Notes: generated from the sequence alone by a model not told the origin. A stretch of DNA of 59,399 nt from Bacteroidota bacterium (GCA_029907355.1 JARYLZ010000010.1:1-59399); one strand, 5' to 3'; shown: positions 18,084 through 28,168, counted from the stretch's first letter. Numbers and translations are program-made.

Positions 18084-18605
18084 TCACCACCCGGAAATCG
18101 TTTCGAGGAGGATGTCGTCCGTCACCTTCTCGAGTGCTTTCGCCAAGCCGGCTTCGCGTTCGGAAATCCCTCCCGAAGGCGCGTAATCCCCGGTTGCGGT
18201 AAAGGTTTTTTTCCACACCTGCTTTCCCTTCACCCGGTCCATGAGGGTCACGGAAAGGTGAAGGGTGACCTGCAGGCGGGCTGCCTGCGTGCCTTGTGCC
18301 ACCGCGATAGGCTGGTCCGCTTCGACCGCCGTGATGGTCCCCAGCATTTCCACAGCCGCCGTCGAACCGTCACGCAAGGGAAGCGTGTTGTCCCGCTGGA
18401 ATTTTTCGATGAGCATGTTGGTGACCTTCTCCCGAAGAGCAGGCTGACCGTACCCGCTCTCGTCCTCGAACAGAGTGATGGAAATCGAAGTCCAATGCTG
18501 GGGGACTGTAGCTCCGGAGAAGGAATAGCAATGGATACAGGACAAACATCCGATCGCAGCACAGCAAACATACAAGGAAATTCGCAATGGAATCAAGTTG
18601 CTCAT
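18084..18605 (-). CDS. lptE: LptE family LPS-assembly lipoprotein
   Basis: 173 residues. A hydrophobic N-terminus with several cysteines (CLSCIHC) gives a plausible lipoprotein site, then CYSFSGATVPQHWTSISITL, the characteristic opening of Bacteroidota LptE. The body alternates strand and helix (LREKVTNMLIEKFQRDNTLPL, VEMLGTITAVEADQPI). LptE plugs the LptD barrel in the outer membrane and helps insert lipopolysaccharide. It overlaps the sigma-54 activator gene by 4 nt (ATGA), a pairing common in Bacteroidota and Chlorobi beside miaB. LptE is poorly conserved, so the call rests on the N-terminal pattern plus context. Confidence 0.75.
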   Translation of the reverse strand: MSNLIPLRISLYVCCAAIGCLSCIHCYSFSGATVPQHWTSISITLFEDESGYGQPALREKVTNMLIEKFQRDNTLPLRDGSTAAVEMLGTITAVEADQPIAVAQGTQAARLQVTLHLSVTLMDRVKGKQVWKKTFTATGDYAPSGGISEREAGLAKALEKVTDDILLETISGW

Positions 18606-19798
18606 GACAAACCGAACTCCCGGATTTTCCGGTAGAGGGTCCGTTCGCTGATATCGAGCGCTCTCGCCGCCATCCGGCGATTTCCGTTAAATTTTGCTAA
18701 AACACGGCTTATCAGAACTTTTTCCATCTCCTCGAGTGTCATGGAATCATCGAATTCCGGGACTGGTTTTTCCGCGATCTCCCGGTTGCCGGATGGGGGA
18801 AGAGCACGGGGAGAATACATGACGACGGGGAGAAGAAGCTTTTTTATCTCCTCGATGCCTGTACGGAGTTCCCAGAGAGCTCGGAAGATCAATTCTCGTT
18901 CGGCCTGCTCGGGCGTCTTTCCCAGGGCGATAGGGAGGGGACGGTTCGATTCGCCCGGCTCGAGGGGCGGAAGATAGCGGTATATCACGGCTGCATCGAC
19001 GAGCTTGTCCCGCTCCAACACAAACAGACTCTCGATGAGGTTGCGAAGCTCCCGGACATTCCCCGGCCATGAATGATTCTCGAGCGCGGAAAGGGCGTCT
19101 TCCGACAACCGGATGGCGTTCGACGGGTCCTTCCGTCGTCCCTCTTCAAGGAAAGCCTCGACGAGGAGCCGGATATCGGAGCGGCGTTCCCGAAGGGGGG
19201 GGATGCGAATGTTGACGGAGCGCAGCCGGTAGTAAAGGTCTTGGCGAAAACGGCGGGCGCGGACCTCCTGCTCGAGGTCCTTGTTCGTCGCAGCGATGAC
19301 CCGCACGTCCGTCCTGCGCTGCTCGGACGAACCGACACGCATGAACTCCCCTGTCTCCAGGATTCTCAGGAGTTTCACCTGCGTCGAGATGGGCGTGTCG
19401 CCGATCTCGTCGAGGAAAATCGTCCCGCCGTCGGCGATCTCGAAATATCCTTTGCGCGATTCTACGGCACCGGTGAATGCCCCTTTCTCATGGCCGAAGA
19501 GTTCGCTCTCGAGGATCCCTTCGGGGATCGCACCGCAGTTGACGGCGACGAAACGGCGGCCCGCCCTCTTGCTCGCCTTGTGAATGGCACGCGCGATGAC
19601 CTCCTTCCCGGTCCCGCTCTCCCCGGTGATCAGGACGGTGATATCCGTCGGCGCGACCTGGCGCACCGTATCGACGATCTCGAGGATCTCGGTGGACCGC
19701 CCGATGATGCCGTGCTCGAGTTGAAAACGATGGCGATCGACCACCGTCGGTTCGGCCGGCCGATACTCGAATGACGCACTGGGAGGTATGGTATTCAT
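18602..19798 (-). CDS. Sigma-54-dependent transcriptional activator (no receiver domain)
   Basis: 398 residues. Only about 30 residues precede the AAA+ domain, so there is no receiver, PAS or GAF sensor. Walker A is GESGTGKE (59-66), the sigma-54 contact loop GAFTGA is intact (106-111), GGTIFLDEIGD is Walker B, and RQDLYYRLRSVNIRIPPLRER is the sensor region. A Fis-type helix-turn-helix closes the protein (NRRMAARALDISERTLYRKIREFG). It should be a constitutive or partner-controlled activator of RpoN promoters. It overlaps the SPOR gene upstream and lptE downstream by 4 nt each, so it is co-transcribed with envelope genes. Confidence 0.9.
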   Translation of the reverse strand: MNTIPPSASFEYRPAEPTVVDRHRFQLEHGIIGRSTEILEIVDTVRQVAPTDITVLITGESGTGKEVIARAIHKASKRAGRRFVAVNCGAIPEGILESELFGHEKGAFTGAVESRKGYFEIADGGTIFLDEIGDTPISTQVKLLRILETGEFMRVGSSEQRRTDVRVIAATNKDLEQEVRARRFRQDLYYRLRSVNIRIPPLRERRSDIRLLVEAFLEEGRRKDPSNAIRLSEDALSALENHSWPGNVRELRNLIESLFVLERDKLVDAAVIYRYLPPLEPGESNRPLPIALGKTPEQAERELIFRALWELRTGIEEIKKLLLPVVMYSPRALPPSGNREIAEKPVPEFDDSMTLEEMEKVLISRVLAKFNGNRRMAARALDISERTLYRKIREFGLS

Positions 19799-20463
19799 TC
19801 GAGTCGCACCACGATTCCTTCCAATCGATGTCGAGCGGCAAGACGGGCTGCGAAGTTTCGCGCTTCCTGCCGCGTGGCGAAACGCCCCACCCAGACGGCC
19901 TGGAACAAGCGGTCTCCGACTTTTTTCTCTCGCACTTCAACGGTATACCCGTCCTTTCGGAGCCGTTCCGCCAGGATTTGCGCCTCTTCCGCCTCCTTGA
20001 ACGCCCCAACTTGAACGGAAAAGGAAGGTACTCTTTCCGCCAAGGCAGTCGACCGCGGAACTGCAAGGTATGGCGATGAGGGGTAATCCGTTTTGAGCCG
20101 TGCCATATAGGCATCCGCAGTGCGATAGGCTCCGACGGCGCATGAATACTGGTAGAGGCGGTACAAAGCGTCGTCCGCCCATTCGCTTGCAGGGAATCTG
20201 TCGAGCACAAGGCGGTAATACTGAACGGCCGAATCGCCGTCCTCTTCGGAGCGCCCTTTCATGTAAAAGTAACCGGGGTCGTTCCGCATACGGTCACCCG
20301 CCTCGGCGAGTTTCCTCTTGAGCCGGACAACGTCTCCCGCATCCGCGGCGTCACGCAATTCCTGTATGCCTGTCGTCTGGGCATAGTGCATGAACGACGG
20401 GACGCACATGACGAGGAACAACTCGGCGACATGCCGAACGACCCGAAAGAAAAAAGTCTTCAT
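19795..20463 (-). CDS. SPOR-domain exported protein with TPR-like region
   Basis: 222 residues from ATG 20463; an in-frame ATG seven codons upstream (20484) is possible and would overlap the end of miaB. Hydrophobic N-terminus (about 10-28). A TPR/YbgF-like helical part at 30-135 (SAVQYYRLVLDRFPASEWADDAL) precedes a C-terminal SPOR domain (about 146-222: FSVQVGAFKEAEEAQILAER, YRVWVG-type closing strand QAVWVGRF). SPOR domains bind denuded peptidoglycan glycan strands, usually at division or remodelling sites. It overlaps the sigma-54 activator by 4 nt. Confidence 0.8.
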   Translation of the reverse strand: MKTFFFRVVRHVAELFLVMCVPSFMHYAQTTGIQELRDAADAGDVVRLKRKLAEAGDRMRNDPGYFYMKGRSEEDGDSAVQYYRLVLDRFPASEWADDALYRLYQYSCAVGAYRTADAYMARLKTDYPSSPYLAVPRSTALAERVPSFSVQVGAFKEAEEAQILAERLRKDGYTVEVREKKVGDRLFQAVWVGRFATRQEARNFAARLAARHRLEGIVVRLE

Positions 20464-20480
20464 GCCCTGCCGATGACCGT

Positions 20481-21857
20481 TCATACCACTGCACTTTCTT
20501 GGACACTGGCAGGGTGTGTTACGTTCCGGACGACGACACCGCGGAGCGTCGCCGACGTGGCAGCGAGGATTTTCACCTTCACGTAATCTCCTCGCGCAAC
20601 GTCTCCATGGGGAAAGACGACCATCTTGTCGGTTTCCGTTCTCCCCACCCAGTCTGCCGGTGATCTCTTGCTCGGTCCTTCGACGAGGACCTCCAGCTCT
20701 CGACCGATATGTGCACGGTTGCACCGGGCGGAATGAGACCGCTGTAGGTTGATGACCTCCTCGAGGCGCCGCGTTTTGACATCGTCCGGCACGTCGTCCG
20801 TCATACCCCATGCCCGAGTTTTCGGGCGCGGTGAATAGCGAAACGTGAATGCCGCGTCGAAAACGATTTCCTCCATGAGTTCGACAGTGCGCCGATGATC
20901 GTCTTCCGTTTCGGTGGGAAACCCGACCATGATGTCCGTCGTGAGCGCCAGGTCGGGGACGGCTTCCCGTGCAGCGGAGACGCGGTCGCGATATTCGGCG
21001 CTCGTATAGCCTCGGTTCATCGCAAGGAGTATTCTGTCCGATCCCGATTGCAGGGGCAAATGGACGGCGTTGCATATGTTTGGGACCGATGCGATCGCCG
21101 CGATGACACGGTCGGAGAAATCCTTGGGGTGAGACGTCATGAACCGTACACGCAGACGACGATCGATGGAAGCCACGGCTCTCAGCAGGTCGGCGAAATC
21201 ATGCGTTCCATCCCGATAGGAATTCACGTTTTGTCCGAGAAGCGTCACTTCACGGATCCCCATCGTGGCGAGACGCTCTACTTCGCCGACGACGCTTTTG
21301 AGCGGTCTGCTGCGTTCTCTCCCACGCGTGAAAGGGACAACGCAGTATGCGCAAAAATTATCGCATCCGCGCATGACGGTAACCCACGCCCTGACACCGC
21401 CGGAATGCATCGGCTGGATATCGTCGTAGGTCTCCCCGATGGAAAGCCCCGTACAGGCACATCTCCTGCCCTCGAATGCCGATTCCATCATGCACGGGAG
21501 AGAGCGATATTCGTCCGGTCCGCATACGATGTCGACCATCCCATGCCTCTCGAGGAAAGCCCTCTCGTGAAACTCGGCCATACAGCCCAATACACCGATC
21601 ACGACGCCCGGTCTGTGTCTTTTCACCGCCCCGAACGTGTCGAGGCGACCACGGACGCGTTGTTCCGCATGTTCTCGTACTGCACAAGTATTTATCAAAA
21701 CAGCATCGGCATCTGATGGGTTGTCACAGATCTCGTAGCCCGCCTCGGCCAGAATGGTGCAGATCCTTTCGGTATCCGAAATGTTCATCTGGCAACCATA
21801 CGTCTCGATGTATACCTTTCTTCTCATCTCCGCCGAATGAATATATGTCAGGCTCAT
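20481..21857 (-). CDS. miaB: tRNA-2-methylthio-N6-dimethylallyladenosine synthase
   Basis: 458 residues. N-terminal UPF0004 domain with KVYIETYGCQMNISDTE, INTCAVREHAEQ and GVLGCMAE cysteines for the auxiliary cluster. The radical-SAM motif is CDNFCAYC (C-x3-C-x2-C), and a TRAM domain is at the C-terminus (GRELEVLVEGPS, VGRTETDKMVVF). The enzyme adds a methylthio group to i6A37 of tRNAs reading codons that begin with U. ATG 21827 is an alternative start that gives the usual MRRKVYIETYGC beginning, but its GGCGGAG is too close to the ATG. It is the first gene of the minus-strand cluster. Confidence 0.92.
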   Translation of the reverse strand: MSLTYIHSAEMRRKVYIETYGCQMNISDTERICTILAEAGYEICDNPSDADAVLINTCAVREHAEQRVRGRLDTFGAVKRHRPGVVIGVLGCMAEFHERAFLERHGMVDIVCGPDEYRSLPCMMESAFEGRRCACTGLSIGETYDDIQPMHSGGVRAWVTVMRGCDNFCAYCVVPFTRGRERSRPLKSVVGEVERLATMGIREVTLLGQNVNSYRDGTHDFADLLRAVASIDRRLRVRFMTSHPKDFSDRVIAAIASVPNICNAVHLPLQSGSDRILLAMNRGYTSAEYRDRVSAAREAVPDLALTTDIMVGFPTETEDDHRRTVELMEEIVFDAAFTFRYSPRPKTRAWGMTDDVPDDVKTRRLEEVINLQRSHSARCNRAHIGRELEVLVEGPSKRSPADWVGRTETDKMVVFPHGDVARGDYVKVKILAATSATLRGVVVRNVTHPASVQESAVV

Positions 21858-22256
21858 CGGATATTCTGTCGCACCCGTGCAAACGATAAATTTACTTTAT
21901 CTTGATTGAGCAAACAACATGAACGTGTCGGACTGCCTCGAGGAGTATGTACTATTGTTCCGACCCGAGTTCGATGGCACACACCGGATTTTTTTCTTTC
22001 TCTTTGATAAACACCGCTGGATGAATCCCGCAGAGTTTTCTCCCTCTTACCATCCCCTGTCGTTTCACCTACAGCCGACGAGTGTGCGTTCAAACTTCAA
22101 GGCGACTTTTGATTTCAATTACCTTCGGAGGGGAAGTATCGGTTCAGCCATCCCTTGAGAACCGGATATCTCCACGAGTGGATGCGATGTTTCTTTGTCG
22201 GTGTCGATATGTATCATTCTCACATATCCCCGATTCATGAAAAGCGGAGGCTTCCC
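21858..22256. other. Divergent intergenic region between miaB and the thiamine-binding gene
   Basis: About 400 bp, AT-rich in 21880-22150. Minus strand: TTTG (21911-21914) and TATCGTTTG (21880-21888) separated by 22 nt form a plausible -33/-7 promoter for the miaB cluster, giving a very short leader. Plus strand: only GCGGAGG at 22244-22250 ahead of the ATG at 22257 is notable. An open frame at 21919-22158 has no recognisable features and is not called. Confidence 0.4.
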
Positions 22257-22595
22257 ATGGTTCTTTGCGAAATGGCGATGTTCCCAACGGACAAGGGGGC
22301 AAGCGTGAGTCGCTGGGTCGCCCGCGTGTTATCTCTCATCGACGAGAGCGGGCTTCCGTACCAGTTGACACCGATGGGGACGATCATCGAAGGCGAGTGG
22401 AAGGAAGTGATGGACCTTGCCGGTCGATGCTTTGAGGCCTTGCGGCAGGATTGCGAGCGGGTGTACATCTCGATGCATATCGATTACCGCAAAGGCGGCG
22501 GCGGGCGCATGAAACAGAAAGTCGAAAAAGTATCGTCGATTCTCGGGCGCTCACTGTCAACGGCCCCTCAGGGCAGGGGTGACGAAAACCGTTGA
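22257..22595 (+). CDS. MTH1187/YqgV family thiamine-binding-type protein
   Basis: 112 residues from ATG 22257, which has an ideal ribosome site (GCGGAGG, 6-nt spacing). The sequence follows the DUF77/MTH1187 pattern: VLCEMAMFPTDKGASVSRWVARVL, YQLTPMGTIIEGEWKEVMDL, VYISMHIDYRKGGGGRMKQKVEKV. Family members are small tetrameric proteins with an ACT-like fold; some bind thiamine or pyrimidine precursors in the cytoplasm. No thiamine-pathway gene is adjacent, so the ligand here is an inference from the family. It converges with the following minus-strand gene. Confidence 0.85.
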   Translation: MVLCEMAMFPTDKGASVSRWVARVLSLIDESGLPYQLTPMGTIIEGEWKEVMDLAGRCFEALRQDCERVYISMHIDYRKGGGGRMKQKVEKVSSILGRSLSTAPQGRGDENR

Positions 22596-22646
22596 CATAC
22601 CGCATTCCTTTCGGAGATGATGCCGTCGAAGCGGCGGTGGGAACGC

Positions 22647-23129
22647 TCAGCCGTAATCCGGGTACTGCCGCATGAGTTGCAGGTCGGTCAAGAGTTTGGT
22701 CGCATCGTGGACCGCGTCCCGTGAGGCTTCGAGAAGGCGCATGCGGATTGTCTCATCGGCGCATCTCGAGGCCAAATCCTCGAAGAGATCCGCGATGCGT
22801 TCCTTCTCGCGTGCCCCCTGCTCGATCAGCGATCGTAAGGGCATTACGCGCAGTTCATCTTCATGCGGCGACGAACCGTCGATCCCTGCAGCGGGAGGTA
22901 TGGTGCCGCTCGGTTCCTGTTCTTCTTCCTGTTGCCGGTAACGCAGGAACCGTTGTTCCCACCGCGCGTCGTTCTCCATGATCGCCTGGTATTGGTATCG
23001 CAAGGTGCGGCTCCTACACCTTTCCATCAAGGTGCGGAACAACGCGAGGGAAGCTCTCTGGGCACGGATGGCGGCTTCCAAAGCGTGCGCACGGGATATT
23101 TCATCCGGGATCACGCCTTTCCTTTCCAC
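22647..23129 (-). CDS. All-helical protein, possibly ferritin-like fold, unknown function
   Basis: 160 residues from a GTG start. Almost entirely helical, with two long charged helices around 15-70 and 95-155 joined by a proline/glycine-rich linker (about 72-88). The heptad layout (HALEAAIRAQRASLALFRTL, REKERIADLFEDLASRC, DAVHDATKLLTDLQL) resembles rubrerythrin/ferritin-like four-helix proteins, but the paired ExxH iron ligands are largely missing. It lies 95 bp after the Rrf2 regulator gene on the same strand, suggesting co-expression with an iron-sulfur or redox-responsive regulator. Confidence 0.45.
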   Translation of the reverse strand: MERKGVIPDEISRAHALEAAIRAQRASLALFRTLMERCRSRTLRYQYQAIMENDARWEQRFLRYRQQEEEQEPSGTIPPAAGIDGSSPHEDELRVMPLRSLIEQGAREKERIADLFEDLASRCADETIRMRLLEASRDAVHDATKLLTDLQLMRQYPDYG

Positions 23130-23224
23130 GAATCGATTCCGAAAGGCGCAGGGCTCTTCGTTTTTCCTATTCTCTCCCCTCCATTGAAAACCGACCCGGG
23201 CGGTGTAGAGTGCCCTGCTCCATG

Positions 23225-23764
23225 TTACCGACGTTTGCTTTTTCCCCCGCTTTTTGAACGCATGGGGGCTTTTGACGGTGCCGTTGTCGTCTTCCCGGTT
23301 TTTTTCCTCTTCGCTGCAGCCGGCATATCACCGGCGAGAAGAATCGGTTTGTACTTGTCGGACATTTCTGTCGCGAGCTTGAGAATAGTCCGTTTGCTGA
23401 GAAGGAGACGGATGTCTTCGCGGATGCGTTTCCATGGGTTATGGAGTGGGCACGGGTTCTTTTCGTCGCAGGCGGTGGAACCCATGATACACATGTCGAA
23501 ATCCATCGGTCCGTCGATGATCTCGATGATCTGCAGGAGTGTTGCCGCGGCTCCCTTGTCGGAAAGGGAAAACCCCCCATGGGGGCCTTTCACCGAGTTC
23601 AGGAAACCATAGCGACTCAAGGTTTGAAGAATTTTGCTGAGAAACGATGGGGGAAGCCCGAGGCTGACGGCTACATCGCGAACGAGAATATTCTTGCCCG
23701 TATTGTTCGCCGCGATGAACATCATCGATTGGATGGAATACCGCGCGGTTTTGGAGTACAGCAC
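23225..23764 (-). CDS. Rrf2 family transcriptional regulator with Fe-S ligand pattern
   Basis: 179 residues from GTG 23764, with GGAGGG six nt upstream. N-terminal winged helix (YSIQSMMFIA, LGLPPSFLSKILQTLSRYGF, GPHGGFSLSD) is diagnostic of Rrf2. Cys92, Cys99, Cys105 and His108 (DMCIMGSTACDEKNPCPLH) are placed almost like the Cys92/98/104 and His107 ligands of the IscR [2Fe-2S] cluster, so it probably senses Fe-S status, NO or redox. A lysine-rich tail (about 150-179) is unusual for the family and may add non-specific DNA contacts. A sigma-70-like promoter precedes it. Confidence 0.85.
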   Translation of the reverse strand: MLYSKTARYSIQSMMFIAANNTGKNILVRDVAVSLGLPPSFLSKILQTLSRYGFLNSVKGPHGGFSLSDKGAAATLLQIIEIIDGPMDFDMCIMGSTACDEKNPCPLHNPWKRIREDIRLLLSKRTILKLATEMSDKYKPILLAGDMPAAAKRKKTGKTTTAPSKAPMRSKSGGKSKRR

Positions 23765-23815
23765 GTTTTACCCTCCATCGAATAATCGGAGATGAAAATC
23801 TTATAGACGAGAGAG

Positions 23816-23844
23816 ATGTTACACCGATTTTTCCCCATTGTCAA
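23816..23844 (-). promoter_or_regulatory. Sigma-70-like promoter of the Rrf2 gene
   Basis: On the minus strand, TTGACA (23839-23844) and TAACAT (23816-23821) are separated by exactly 17 nt, a near-perfect classical -35/-10 pair. This differs from the TTG-N20-TAnnTTT pattern of other promoters here. The leader would be about 45 nt. The rest of the 23765-24259 gap contains no gene I can support. Confidence 0.45.
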
Positions 23845-24190
23845 GCCGCGGGATTCGTTTCTCTCGATTGGCTCTTTCCATGGAGATCTTCGAAATATCC
23901 GCCACCGTCCCTCCTCGAATGCCGGCATCCCCGGTGAGTCTTTATGATAACCGCCGCGTTGTCGTAAAAGCCCATAAACGCCATCTCTTGAACATTTTTC
24001 TTTTTCATCGCGTCAACGGTCGAGGTCCGAGCGAAGGGAAAGGGGAATACACAGGAGAAGAAGCGATGTCGGGTGAAATCGACACGAAAACAAAGACATT
24101 CCTATGTTTCCGCTCCCACGACCTTCTTCATAAGGGAAACGGAACGGGAATGACGGCACGAAGTTCTTCCCTACCCCTGAATCATTCGCA

Positions 24191-24222
24191 TTGGAAGTCC
24201 GGCTGATAGGGGGTATTTTTTG
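24191..24222 (+). promoter_or_regulatory. Bacteroidota-type promoter of the LCP gene
   Basis: TTG at 24191-24193, then 20 nt, then TATTTTTTG at 24214-24222, close to the TAnnTTTG -7 element. The ATG at 24260 lies about 30 nt beyond the expected start point. Confidence 0.5.
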
Positions 24223-24259
24223 GGATGTGAACACATATGCGGTATAAACCGCTTTCATC

Positions 24260-25651
24260 ATGGAGCACCGGAACGTTACAACGCCGCCGCAACCACGAGA
24301 AGAGGGAGAAACGGGCAAAGCCGAGAAGCCAAGGCTGGGCGTTCGGATATTCATATGGACGGGCGCCGTACTGGTTGCATGGGCACTGTTCTCTACTATC
24401 CTGCCCGGGGTGCCGACTCCCGCAAGCGCCGTGCGCGGCATGCTGGTCCTTTTGAAGAACGCCAGCGATCGCATGTATTTCACGGCAAACAGGGAAAGCC
24501 TGGAAAAAGACGCGGAGAAGGTGCGACAGGAGGCACGCGAAGTGACGGACGACGAAAATGACAGGGAGGGGATGCGCCGCCTCGAAGAGATGAACCGGCG
24601 GAAGATCCCCACGGTACCCGTTGCGGAAGACTCTTCCCTCCGGGCGGAACTCCGCGCCTTGTCCGATGCCCCCGTCATTCGGGGACGAACGATCAACATC
24701 CTCCTCGTCGGAATCGACTCGCGCCTCAGTTCGCGCAGCGCCCGCGCCGATGCCATTCACCTGTTCACGATCAACCCCGACTCCGCCGTCGTCGAGATCA
24801 TGTCCATCCCCCGCGACATGTACGTCGATCTCGGGTATCCGGACACGACCAGTTTCAACATCCTGGCGAACGCACGTGCGGTGGGATATCCTCGCTTCCT
24901 CGAGCATGTCGCAGATGTCGCCGAGCGCGGGTCCATTCGATACTACGTCGAAGTCGGTTTCAGCCAGGCGATGGGCGTCCTGGAAATCCTCGGGTACAAA
25001 GACCCCGCCGGGACCCTGCGATTCCTTCGCAACCGCCGCGGGCATGCGGCAGGGGACGTCCAGCGCTCGCACAACCAAGCGGTATTCCTCCGTCACAATC
25101 TGATCGAGAAGTTTTCTCTCCTGACGGGGGCATCGGGGGAGATCATTCTTTCGGCCGGGCTGGCGTTCGTCACGACGAACATGTCGAAGGAATTCTGCCG
25201 CGGGTTGATTTACGCCCTGGCGCAGAGGGGCTTTCCCCGCCATCGACCGGACGCCGTCCGCTTGCGCATGCCGTCGAAATACCGTTTCCGCCTGAAGGAC
25301 TTCCAAGCCGATTCGGCCACTATTGCACAGACGAACAGACGCCTCGATCAATTGGTGGGTGACGATCACGCCCCGCGCATACACGTGGCCTCGTACCTTC
25401 GACGCACATGCCGGGAAGCCGCCGCGGACAGCAATCGCCCCGGCCTCGTGATCCATTCTCTCGGCAGGCTTTGCGAACAACATGCCTGGCTGCAGATCCC
25501 GGACCGCGCGGAACGCATCGGAGTCCGCGACACGTTGATGAACTTACTCCAGCGAGCCTACCGGCGGGTGGGGAAAGAAGAAGAGGCACGCCGAATCGAG
25601 GAGATGCGTCGTGCCGAAGACATCCTGATACGGGCCGATTCCAACCGTTGA
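24260..25651 (+). CDS. LytR-CpsA-Psr (LCP) family protein
   Basis: 463 residues. Cytoplasmic N-terminus, one transmembrane helix at about 34-53, a coiled-coil-like stretch (80-120), then the LCP domain at about 145-300. Visible signatures: NILLVGIDSR, ARADAIHLFTINPDSAVVEIMSIPRDMYVDL (arginine and aspartate ligands of the polyprenyl-pyrophosphate site), and LRFLRNRRG with DVQRSHNQ. LCP proteins transfer glycopolymers from polyprenyl-phosphate carriers to cell-wall acceptors on the outer face of the inner membrane. In a Gram-negative-type cell the acceptor is uncertain. A helical tail of about 110 residues follows the domain. Confidence 0.85.
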   Translation: MEHRNVTTPPQPREEGETGKAEKPRLGVRIFIWTGAVLVAWALFSTILPGVPTPASAVRGMLVLLKNASDRMYFTANRESLEKDAEKVRQEAREVTDDENDREGMRRLEEMNRRKIPTVPVAEDSSLRAELRALSDAPVIRGRTINILLVGIDSRLSSRSARADAIHLFTINPDSAVVEIMSIPRDMYVDLGYPDTTSFNILANARAVGYPRFLEHVADVAERGSIRYYVEVGFSQAMGVLEILGYKDPAGTLRFLRNRRGHAAGDVQRSHNQAVFLRHNLIEKFSLLTGASGEIILSAGLAFVTTNMSKEFCRGLIYALAQRGFPRHRPDAVRLRMPSKYRFRLKDFQADSATIAQTNRRLDQLVGDDHAPRIHVASYLRRTCREAAADSNRPGLVIHSLGRLCEQHAWLQIPDRAERIGVRDTLMNLLQRAYRRVGKEEEARRIEEMRRAEDILIRADSNR

Positions 25652-25732
25652 CACGATCCCTCCTTGGGACTTGCGCGGGGGCTTCGTAAGTTCCCGCCGA
25701 AGCGACGCCATCATCATCCCCATTTCTCATAA

Positions 25733-26740
<1,008 letters not shown>

Positions 26741-26877
26741 AACCGAACGCGGGCGCTGCGGCGCTTCTCCGTCAGGAGAGCCTTCACCAGACTGGGGTTC
26801 CGCGTTGGAAGAAGGGGGAACCCTGAAAAGGTCCGCGGGGCGGGGTTTCATTTACGAATACGCGCTTCATACCTATG

Positions 26878-26910
26878 CAGGGGCGGGATGCACCATACCG
26901 CCCCTGTTTT
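26878..26910 (+). terminator. Rho-independent terminator after gap
   Basis: A 9-bp perfect stem (26878-26886 with 26898-26906, arms CAGGGGCGG and CCGCCCCTG), an 11-nt loop, then TTTTGTTT. It stands 58 nt before the pgk start and separates gap from pgk. Confidence 0.8.
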
Positions 26911-26968
26911 GTTTCCCCTTCCTCTTTTCGTAGGTTTTCCTTGACACGGAATTCCACGGGGTACAGCC

Positions 26969-28168
26969 ATGAATAAATTGACCGTCCATGATATCGACGT
27001 CGCCGGGAAACGGTGTGTGGTCCGCGTGGACTTCAATGTCCCACTCGACGAGAAAGGCGGCGTCGCCGACGACACACGGATCGCCGCCTCGTTGCCGACT
27101 ATCGAGACGCTCATTACGAAGGGAGCGAGCGTGATTCTCATGAGCCACCTCGGGAGGCCCAAAGGGAAACCGGACCCGAGGTATTCGCTCCGTCCCGTCG
27201 CAGGGCGCCTCGCGGAACTGCTCGGTCGCCCCGTTCTGTTCGCACCGGATTGCGTCGGACCCGATGCCTCCGCCATGGCGGAAAGCCTGCAGGCAGGCGA
27301 CATTCTCTTGCTCGAAAACCTCCGTTTCCACCCCGAGGAAGAAGCGAACGACGAGACCTTCGCGACGTCCCTCGCATCCCTCGGCGACGTCTACGTCAAC
27401 GACGCGTTCGGCAGTGCACACCGCGCGCATGCTTCCACGGAAGGCATAACGCGGCACCTCCAGCCCGCCGTTGCGGGCATGCTGATGGAAAAGGAAATCC
27501 GATATCTCGGCGGTATCCTCGAGAATCCTGCACGGCCTTTCACGGCGATTCTCGGAGGGGCGAAGATTTCGGGAAAGATCGATGTCATCCGAAACCTTCT
27601 CGACAAGGTGGACACGCTGTGCGTCGGCGGCGGCATGATGTACACGTTCCTGAAAGCTCAGGGGAAGGAAATCGGGAAAAGCCTCCTGGAGGAGGAGAAG
27701 CTCGAAGTTGCGGCGGGAGTGCTCTCCGAAGCCCGAGAACGGGGAAAGCCGCTCTTGCTCCCCCCCGACACCGTGGTCGCCTCGGCAATCAGCGAAGACG
27801 CACCCCTTCTCATCGTCTCCGTCGATGGGATCCCGTCGGACATGATCGGCGTGGACATCGGGCCGAAAACGATCGACCGTTTTACCGATGTGATCCGGGC
27901 TTCGCGGACCATCGTCTGGAACGGCCCGATGGGGGTCTTCGAGATACCGCGTTTCGCAGAAGGAACGAATGCGATTGCCCGCGCCATGGCGGAAGCTACG
28001 AAGACGGGAGCTGTGACGGTCGTCGGGGGGGGCGATTCCGCTGCGGCGGTCATGGCGGCCGGTTTAGGACCGTTCATGTCGCATGTCTCGACGGGGGGAG
28101 GAGCCTCGCTCGAGTTCCTCGAGGGGAAGACGCTCCCCGGCGTTGCCGCCCTCACGGAACGAGGGTAA
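26969..28168 (+). CDS. pgk: Phosphoglycerate kinase
   Basis: 399 residues, standard length. N-terminal substrate domain: VVRVDFNVPLDEKGGVADDTRI, VILMSHLGRPKG, and NDAFGSAHRAHAST. C-terminal nucleotide domain: ILGGAKISGKIDVIRNLLDKVD, IVWNGPMGVFEIP, and the glycine-rich VVGGGDSAAAV. It transfers the acyl phosphate of 1,3-bisphosphoglycerate to ADP. It lies downstream of gap, as in many glycolytic clusters, but a hairpin terminator intervenes. An ACGGGG sits about 10 nt before the ATG. Confidence 0.96.
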   Translation: MNKLTVHDIDVAGKRCVVRVDFNVPLDEKGGVADDTRIAASLPTIETLITKGASVILMSHLGRPKGKPDPRYSLRPVAGRLAELLGRPVLFAPDCVGPDASAMAESLQAGDILLLENLRFHPEEEANDETFATSLASLGDVYVNDAFGSAHRAHASTEGITRHLQPAVAGMLMEKEIRYLGGILENPARPFTAILGGAKISGKIDVIRNLLDKVDTLCVGGGMMYTFLKAQGKEIGKSLLEEEKLEVAAGVLSEARERGKPLLLPPDTVVASAISEDAPLLIVSVDGIPSDMIGVDIGPKTIDRFTDVIRASRTIVWNGPMGVFEIPRFAEGTNAIARAMAEATKTGAVTVVGGGDSAAAVMAAGLGPFMSHVSTGGGASLEFLEGKTLPGVAALTERG

